A stretch of DNA of 64,000 nt from Chamaelirium japonicum (lineage: Eukaryota; Streptophyta; Magnoliopsida; Liliales; Melanthiaceae), in contig CANTAL010000028.1 in the NCBI GenBank assembly GCA_947650365.1, positions 1,437,001 to 1,501,000 of the forward strand. Reading direction: 5' to 3'. The translations under genes were made by a program, and so were the position numbers. Below the pieces are notes generated by a model. That model did no database searches and was not told the origin of the DNA. It saw only the letters and a program-made list of their open reading frames with translations. This document shows positions 58,241-64,000 of this stretch, piece after piece. Position 1 is the first letter of the stretch, and each line of letters opens with the position of its first letter.

Positions 58241-59427
58241 TCGTATAGAAGTCTATAGGAATTTGCATTTGCATATTTTTATTTTCTTGTTCATATTTTA
58301 GTTTCTTATCGTATTACTTTTGGTGTCCTTTTCGTTCTTTCAGGAAAAAAAAAAAAAATTGATATATATATTTTACCTTTATTTCAGATTTTGTAGTATA
58401 ATTCTAGTGTACTCGAATAGGACTATAAGGCACTTGGTAATCAAGGTATATAGTCCAAGGATTAGCTAGAAAGAGTATGTCTAATATGGTTCTGACCCTT
58501 GGTAACCTTTTAGAGATTGTCAAAACAAACTAGACTTGACTTTCACTTCACATCTGGCTTACACCTCTAGGGTCTAGATTCAAAGCTTTCATATCACCTA
58601 ATAGTCACTTGGAGTCCTGATGAACCATGCGGATCTGGTTCACTTGGTTTGAAAAAAAAAAAAAAAAAAAAATCAGTAGAAAAGCGACCAGTGAATTCTA
58701 AGGTATAGCGGAAAGGGCTACCTATTAGCATGGTCTAGGACCTGATTATATAAAAGTCTTAACTTGTATGCCCTAGTATGAGTGAAGCCTGGTCGATAGG
58801 GTTATGAGAATGATCCTATGGATGCAGAGTGAATCAAATATAAAGGCAACATGAGGATGGCTACCTAACTCATGAGAGCGTTGGCAGCGTGTCATGGGCA
58901 TAGAGTGCAGCTGGCATGGTACAAGTTAGGAAGGGATATATAATTAGATCCAGAAAAAAAAAATGAGACCGAAAAAAAAAAAAATAAAAAAAAAAAGGAA
59001 AAGAAAAAGAAAATAGTGTGAAAGCCGTCGTTATAAACAATGTGGGGAAACTGGAATATCACATATAAAGCCGAAAGGTATTAAGGTGAATATCCACAAC
59101 TCTCACTAGCCTGTCTAGATTAGCTGGTTTTGACTCAGGTTCTAAGGTCGACTTTGACCGTTCTAGGAGACTGTTAGAATGTTATGAATGTAGAGAACCA
59201 AACCCCAGTTGTGTTTAGCCCAGACAGCACCGTGCACTCGAGCATAGTTGACCTTGATCTTTTCTAACGGGAAACTAATAGTTAGAACCTAAAGTGCTTA
59301 CTTCGAAAGCCGAAGCTTGGGCTAGATACCTTGTAAGTCTTGTGCCTTATAAATTCTATTTTTGAGTACTTTTTAATTATTCTGCAAAACCGACTTTTCT
59401 TATTTCTTATTTTTATTTTATTTATTT

Positions 59428-59461
<34 letters not shown>

Positions 59462-59659
59462 GTTTGAATTTTGTGGGTAGATTCACTGCAAACCCTCACG
59501 AGACAAAACTCGTCCACTGGGGTAACCCGGGGGTTTAATGGCTTGTTGCACGTGCTAAGTGCAATCGCGATTCCTGCGAAAGTGAGTTAGTTATTTTTAT
59601 TCTTCTATTATTTTCTTTGTTTATTTTGTTTTCTTTCTCGAGGACGAGAAAGATTTAAG

Positions 59660-59669
59660 TTTGGGGGTG
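59660..59669 (+). other. Polypurine tract of the Athila element
   Basis: tttgggggtg directly before the 3' LTR start (TG at 59670). Confidence 0.85.
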
Positions 59670-62347
59670 TGTTGAGCGTCCATTTGGTGCAATTTATCCT
59701 TTCTTTTTCATGCACATAACGTCAGTTTCTTACGTAAAACTTTCATAATACACGTAAACTGCATGAGTTTCTTTGCACCACGATATAGTAGACTTTCATA
59801 CGAACCCAACGGCATATTGGTTCGCTCTCATACATTGCATGCATGAAAGATACAGAGCCCCACAGTCCAAATTATCCTTTTATCGGTAATCGCATTGGAA
59901 TCTTACACGCGTCATTTCATGTGTGTCTTTCAGGGATTTGACCCGGTTCGCGATGCAATCAGTTCAAGGGCATCATGTTGAAGCGTTGGATACTCTCACG
60001 GTGACCCGATGAAGGATGCACAATATGTTTGAAGCAGTTTCTGAAGAACAATGGAGCAAAGGCTAAGTACATGATTTGGCGGAGAATTAACTTCATCGGG
60101 CGGACGAATTGCATGATGTGAACAAGAGAAGACTCTCGGACATTCTACGGAGCTTAATGATCATGATGGTGACTCGCGAAGATGGCACGGCCTTGATCAA
60201 TTCCATCTGATGCACCTTCGTAGATCTCATCTCTTATATACATCCCTACCTGCCTCTCATGAAATTCCAATCAAAACCGACCCATTACCACCCCTAATTC
60301 CAATTAATCCTATGCAAACACACCCAAGTTCTACCCGCATTCCATTACACACAAAGCCCATGCATGAACCCACGTACTCGATCACAGCAGCCCTTCTCCA
60401 TCTCATCAAATCGCAGCGGTCCGTTCTATTTGAACCATGCATGCATGGCTTTCACCCGGGATCCACTCTCTCTCTCTAACCCCTTGATCACTTGGAGACC
60501 AATCACAGCCATCCATGCATCTCCCCTTTTAAAACCGAAACCCATCAGAGCAGCACTCCACCTAATGCATGCAGACCATCACATCCGTCCCGTGCATCAG
60601 CATGCACCGAACCCATATGCATGCATGCATATGCCCCAACGCACCCAGCACTCCACCACTCATACCCACTATCACAGTCATCCCTTTTCGCAAACACATG
60701 CAGCCCGTCCGATCCCACCAAAACCGGACCGAAACCCAGCGACCCAACTCTCCACGTTTCTCTTTCTCCCCCGATTCTCTCTCTCCTCCCTGTTTTCTCT
60801 CAACCGAACGTGCCCGCTCTCTCTCTATCTCTTCCGTCCAACTCTCCAGCTGAACCCAGCATCGGCCAGCTCTCTACCCGATCTTTTCTCTCTCTAAATC
60901 TCTTTCCTTTTCTCTCTACGAGATTCTCTCCCTCCTTGATTCTCTCTCTACTTTCCATTAATCACAGCCATCCTTTCCACCTCAAGCCCCTCCGGATCTC
61001 AAACTCACCGAATTTCCAGCTATCTATCACGTTCCCTTCCTTCTCTCCTACTCCCTTCCGATTCCCAGCTATACCCGACCCATACACGCACCCAGCCGAA
61101 CTTCTTTCTCTCTCCCGAATTTCTCTCTCTAAAACCCATGCACGTTCCCTCTCTTTCCTTATCTCTCTCACCACCGGACTCTCTCTCTCCTATATATAGG
61201 GGGGCTTTTGGACGACTAATTCATCTAGGATCCGAACCATCAAGGGGAGAGAGGTTTTGGACGAAAATCATCCACCACTAGAGGGGGGACGACCGAACCA
61301 ACCATCCACCACCTTAGCTCCCACCACTTAGGACCGAAGCCATCATCTTCTCCTTCATCTTCCACCATTCACGACCAAACCCGAAACCCTAATCCTCCAC
61401 ATCCGAGCCGCCATCGCACCATCGTTCGAGCCGTCATCGTACCATCGAAGCCGTGCTGCAGCCGAGTCGAAGTGTAGGAGCATCGATCGGAGAGGAGGAC
61501 AACGAAGAGCAAAAGCGTATTCCGAAAATGATCTGTATCTTGCTCTTCCCTTCCCTTACTTTTGATGTAATGCAACTCATGATGAACTAAACATATTGCT
61601 AAGGCTTAGATGAAACCCCGGTTATAAATATTATTTAGGTTTATTTTATGTGATCTATGCCAATGCACTTTAATGTTTTATGCGATTCAATTCTTAATTA
61701 ATTGATGATTCAATTTGCTCTCACAATCCATGCCATGTATGTTTTGTAGTTAGCGCTATAATTGATCGTCATGCAATTAGGCCTATTTTAATCGAATAAT
61801 TAAAACCCAGATCTTGCATGCTTAACTCAGACATCGGATGCTCTGCTCATGTGCTTTGATCCGTTGTGCTTAACCTAGATGTGTGATGCTTCGTTTTATT
61901 ACATATGCTTGAATTGAATCCAATATTAGAAAATCATATTTAGAGCCTAACGATCACATCCTCGAGTCGAGCACGGGATTTGTATTCCCGCATGCTACTC
62001 GTTCGCATAGATCATTTTGAATAAACCTAGTAATATGGATAACCGAGGTGGATTCGAATGCCTTAGTACCTTCTCTACTTGGAACTCGACTTACCGTAAC
62101 TAGCTTGTTTTTCTTGCTTTCATTAATTTGCTTTTAATCTCAAAACAAATCAGATCCAATTAAATTTATCGTTTAAAGTAATTTAGGTAAATAGTTAATA
62201 ACTCTAGATTAGATAGTTCCCTCATTAGCAATCCCTGTGGGATCGACCTCGTAATACGTACCGCTCCTACAAAGCGATTCGTGCACTTGCGAGTTATAAT
62301 TTAGATCAAATTAAAGCCTTAATTTAGGATTAGTTTAGATCGCATCA
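59670..62347 (+). repeat. 3' LTR of the Athila element
   Basis: 2678 bp, same length as the 5' LTR and with the same sequence wherever compared. Confidence 0.95.
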
Positions 62348-62352
62348 AGTGA
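62348..62352. repeat. Target site duplication, right, Athila element (agtga)
   Basis: Exact match to 49349-49353. Confidence 0.95.
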
Positions 62353-63501
62353 CTCCAGAGTCTTCAGCTCCCGGCGATTACATCGGTACTGGTCGATGAA
62401 CCGCGTGCTCAGCTCCGAGAAGGAGGAGATGGACGAGGGCCTAAGCTTGTGGAACCATTCGAGGGGGGTTCCCGACAAGCTGTTGGCGAAGGTCCGGCAG
62501 AGGATATGATCATCCTCGTACGGGACTAGAGCATCCCGGAAAGCCAGTACATGCTCCACCGGGTCTTTCGATCCGTCAAACTTGGGGAGGCATGGAGGAT
62601 TCCATCCTCGAGGGAACGGCTCCCGGAGTAGCCTCTCGACAAGCGGCGACCGTGCGGCTCCTCGGATGGCGACTTCCTCCAACCGGTCGGGAGCTCGGAT
62701 CCCCGGTCGGTCTCGCTAGATCTCCTCTCACTCCCCGAGTCGCTCCGACGCATGCACCCGAATGCGCTCGTGTACGCTCCTCCGATCAGTAGTATGAGCC
62801 GGCTGCCGACTAGCTGGCGTCATCCGAGTGTGGTGACTATCACTCGGTTGGTGATGATGCTCGCTGTCTCGCTTCGGGCGATGCACTTGTGCCGAGTCCG
62901 TCTTGGAGTGATGCTTGGAGGCATGCGGCTGTCGCGCGTGCGCCCCGAGCCGGGACCAGACATCCGAGCGTGCCGATGCCGCTCGAGCGTGCTTGTTTCT
63001 TTCTACGGGTTCCGGACTACTCGAGTCTCGCCCGTCGGGATTTGCACTCTGAACCTCCACCGAGCGATTAACCCTGACCTCCACCTGAGGAACTGGCTGC
63101 GGATGCATTTGCACTGGTGGGGCAGCTTGAGTGGGGAGACTCTGTCCCGCTTGGGCCAACATGCCCTGGTGGAGTAGACCACCCGTCGGTGCGGCCCGCA
63201 CGAAGTCACGCAACTCCTCGTAGTTGCGCTGCATCGTTTGGAGCTTGGTGGTGAGAGCTTGCTGGGTCATCATCATCGTTGCCAGAAAAGCTTCCGATAG
63301 ACCCCCTGTCAGAGGAGCCAGGGTTGCTACCGGTGCTTGACTGGACTCCCCGACCCCCAGTACAGGATTCGCCAACGGGACTGCACGCTCCGTGTCCGTT
63401 GATGGTTGAACAAGCCGCCCGACGTCATTTGCATCTCCGAGTGGTGCGGCTTCGGACAGGAGTTGCGACATCGAGCGAGTACGATACGGTCCACCGGCCA
63501 T
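62353..63501 (-). pseudogene. N-terminal part of gag of Tat element 2, two stops and an insertion
   Basis: From MAGGPYRTRSMSQ at 63501 it is open for 257 codons to a TGA near 62728, where element 1 has CGA. A TAG follows nearby, where element 1 has CAG. The capsid-like part (WNPPCLPKFDGSKDPVEHVL, LSGTPLEWFHKL) continues to 62353, where the Athila element cuts it. Both stops are C-to-T on the coding strand. Confidence 0.88.
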
Positions 63502-63607
63502 CGTTCTTCAACCGTGTGGTCGTGGATTGCTGGTTGCAGGTAGCCTCGGACTGGTCGACACCCACGGGTCAACAGTCGAAAGCTCTAGTAGGAAGTCTCG
63601 AAGACTA

Positions 63608-63624
63608 TCCCACAGACGGCGCCA
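63608..63624 (-). other. Primer binding site of Tat element 2
   Basis: tggcgccgtctgtggga on the minus strand, four bases after the 5' LTR, as in element 1. Confidence 0.8.
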
Positions 63625-63628
63625 AGAT

Positions 63629-64000
63629 TGTGGGGGGTTTTTAGTCGAACCGGGCGGTTCGGGTGGCGAGCACAATCTAACAAGCCGAATACAAAGATAG
63701 ACGGTAGTTACGTGGAAAAACCCCTTCGCAACGTCGAAGGGGAAAAAACCACGGGTGGGGCGAGAATGCACTAAAACAGCTCCTTCGTTTACAATCTCTC
63801 ACCTTGACCCCAATTACAATCCCCGAGGACCGGTCTCCCAAACTACTGACCTCTGCAATTTCACTCTGACTACTGACCGCTGCAGACAACGTCTGTCTGC
63901 AGGTCGCTGCAAACAGTGTCTGGCTGCTGACCGACCGACCTTCGCAGACAGTTTCTGGTTACTGACCGACCGACCTCCGCGGACAGCTTCTGGGTGCAGA
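63629..64000 (-). repeat. 5' LTR of Tat element 2, partial
   Basis: Matches 39385-39757 with about five substitutions. The rest lies beyond the window. Confidence 0.92.

Larger units (their letters stand above)
57696..59659 (+). other. Noncoding 3' internal region of the Athila element, no env ORF
   Basis: AT-rich with long poly-T and poly-A runs (57739-57759, 58104-58130, 58651-58671, 58968-59000, 59418-59461). No ORF beyond about 63 codons. It holds a polypurine-like repeat at 58010-58030 and a strong hairpin at 58161-58240. Confidence 0.75.
49354..62347 (+). mobile_element. Ty3/gypsy LTR retrotransposon, Athila lineage, apparently intact
   Basis: The element is 12,994 bp, on the plus strand, inside gag of Tat element 2. 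Order: 5' LTR 49354-52031, tRNA-Asp primer site at 52038, one gag-pol ORF 52179-57695, about 2 kb of noncoding sequence, polypurine tract at 59660, 3' LTR 59670-62347. Long LTRs, the tRNA-Asp primer, and a single gag-pol ORF with only one RNase H fit the Athila group. There is no ORF after pol, so it lacks the envelope-like gene found in some relatives. LTR termini and duplication are intact. Confidence 0.95.
62348..64000 (-). mobile_element. Ty3/gypsy Tat element 2, 5' portion, runs off the window
   Basis: Continuation of 39385-49353 after the Athila element: gag N-terminal part, primer site, and the inner 372 bp of the 5' LTR. Confidence 0.93.

Noticed and set aside
57696-59669. Possible envelope-like gene after Athila pol
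   Set aside because: Only ORFs up to about 63 codons and many homopolymer runs; no env-like ORF is present in this copy.

Overview
The window is nuclear DNA of a flowering plant. It is dominated by nested LTR retrotransposons and miniature transposons, with one recognisable host gene. The GC-rich first exon of that gene is compatible with a monocot, but the sequence does not identify the species. I see no rRNA or tRNA genes and nothing bacterial.

Layout. (1) 199-12816: a complete but decayed Ty3/gypsy element of the Tat lineage on the minus strand, with a 5-bp target duplication (gagat). It carries gag, a gag-distal pol with two RNase H domains, a block of 145-bp tandem repeats, and a two-exon gene on the opposite strand next to the 3' LTR. 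(2) 12822-18777: old repeat debris, including a LINE-like tail followed by about six ~320-bp tandem copies split by a hAT-like insertion. (3) 19202-29553 (+): a seven-exon prolyl 4-hydroxylase gene (288 codons), apparently intact. Its two long introns hold hAT MITEs and fragments of two Ty1/copia elements in opposite orientations. (4) 30578-32481: a clean hAT MITE and a degenerate one. (5) 33117-36612: palindromic elements, several of them palindromes built of smaller palindromes, separated by (TA)n and (TC)n tracts. (6) 36613-39384: minisatellite and mosaic direct repeats, then an unexplained GC-richer segment. (7) 39385 to beyond 64000: a second Tat element on the minus strand with an intact 1654-codon pol ORF. 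It is split inside gag by (8) 49354-62347, a plus-strand Athila-lineage Ty3/gypsy element of 12,994 bp with a 5-bp duplication (agtga), two 2678-bp LTRs that look identical, and one uninterrupted 1838-codon gag-pol ORF.

How the parts relate. Nesting gives an order of events: Tat element 2 inserted first and the Athila element later, probably very recently. Tat element 1 is decayed mainly by C-to-T changes, as expected for methylated DNA. Both Tat copies keep the same opposite-strand transcription unit: TATA box, 35-39-bp leader repeats, a long exon 1, an intron with consensus splice sites, and a coiled-coil exon 2, flanked by related TACACGTCGA-type repeats. That unit, and the palindrome cluster at 33-36.6 kb, are the parts most worth study.
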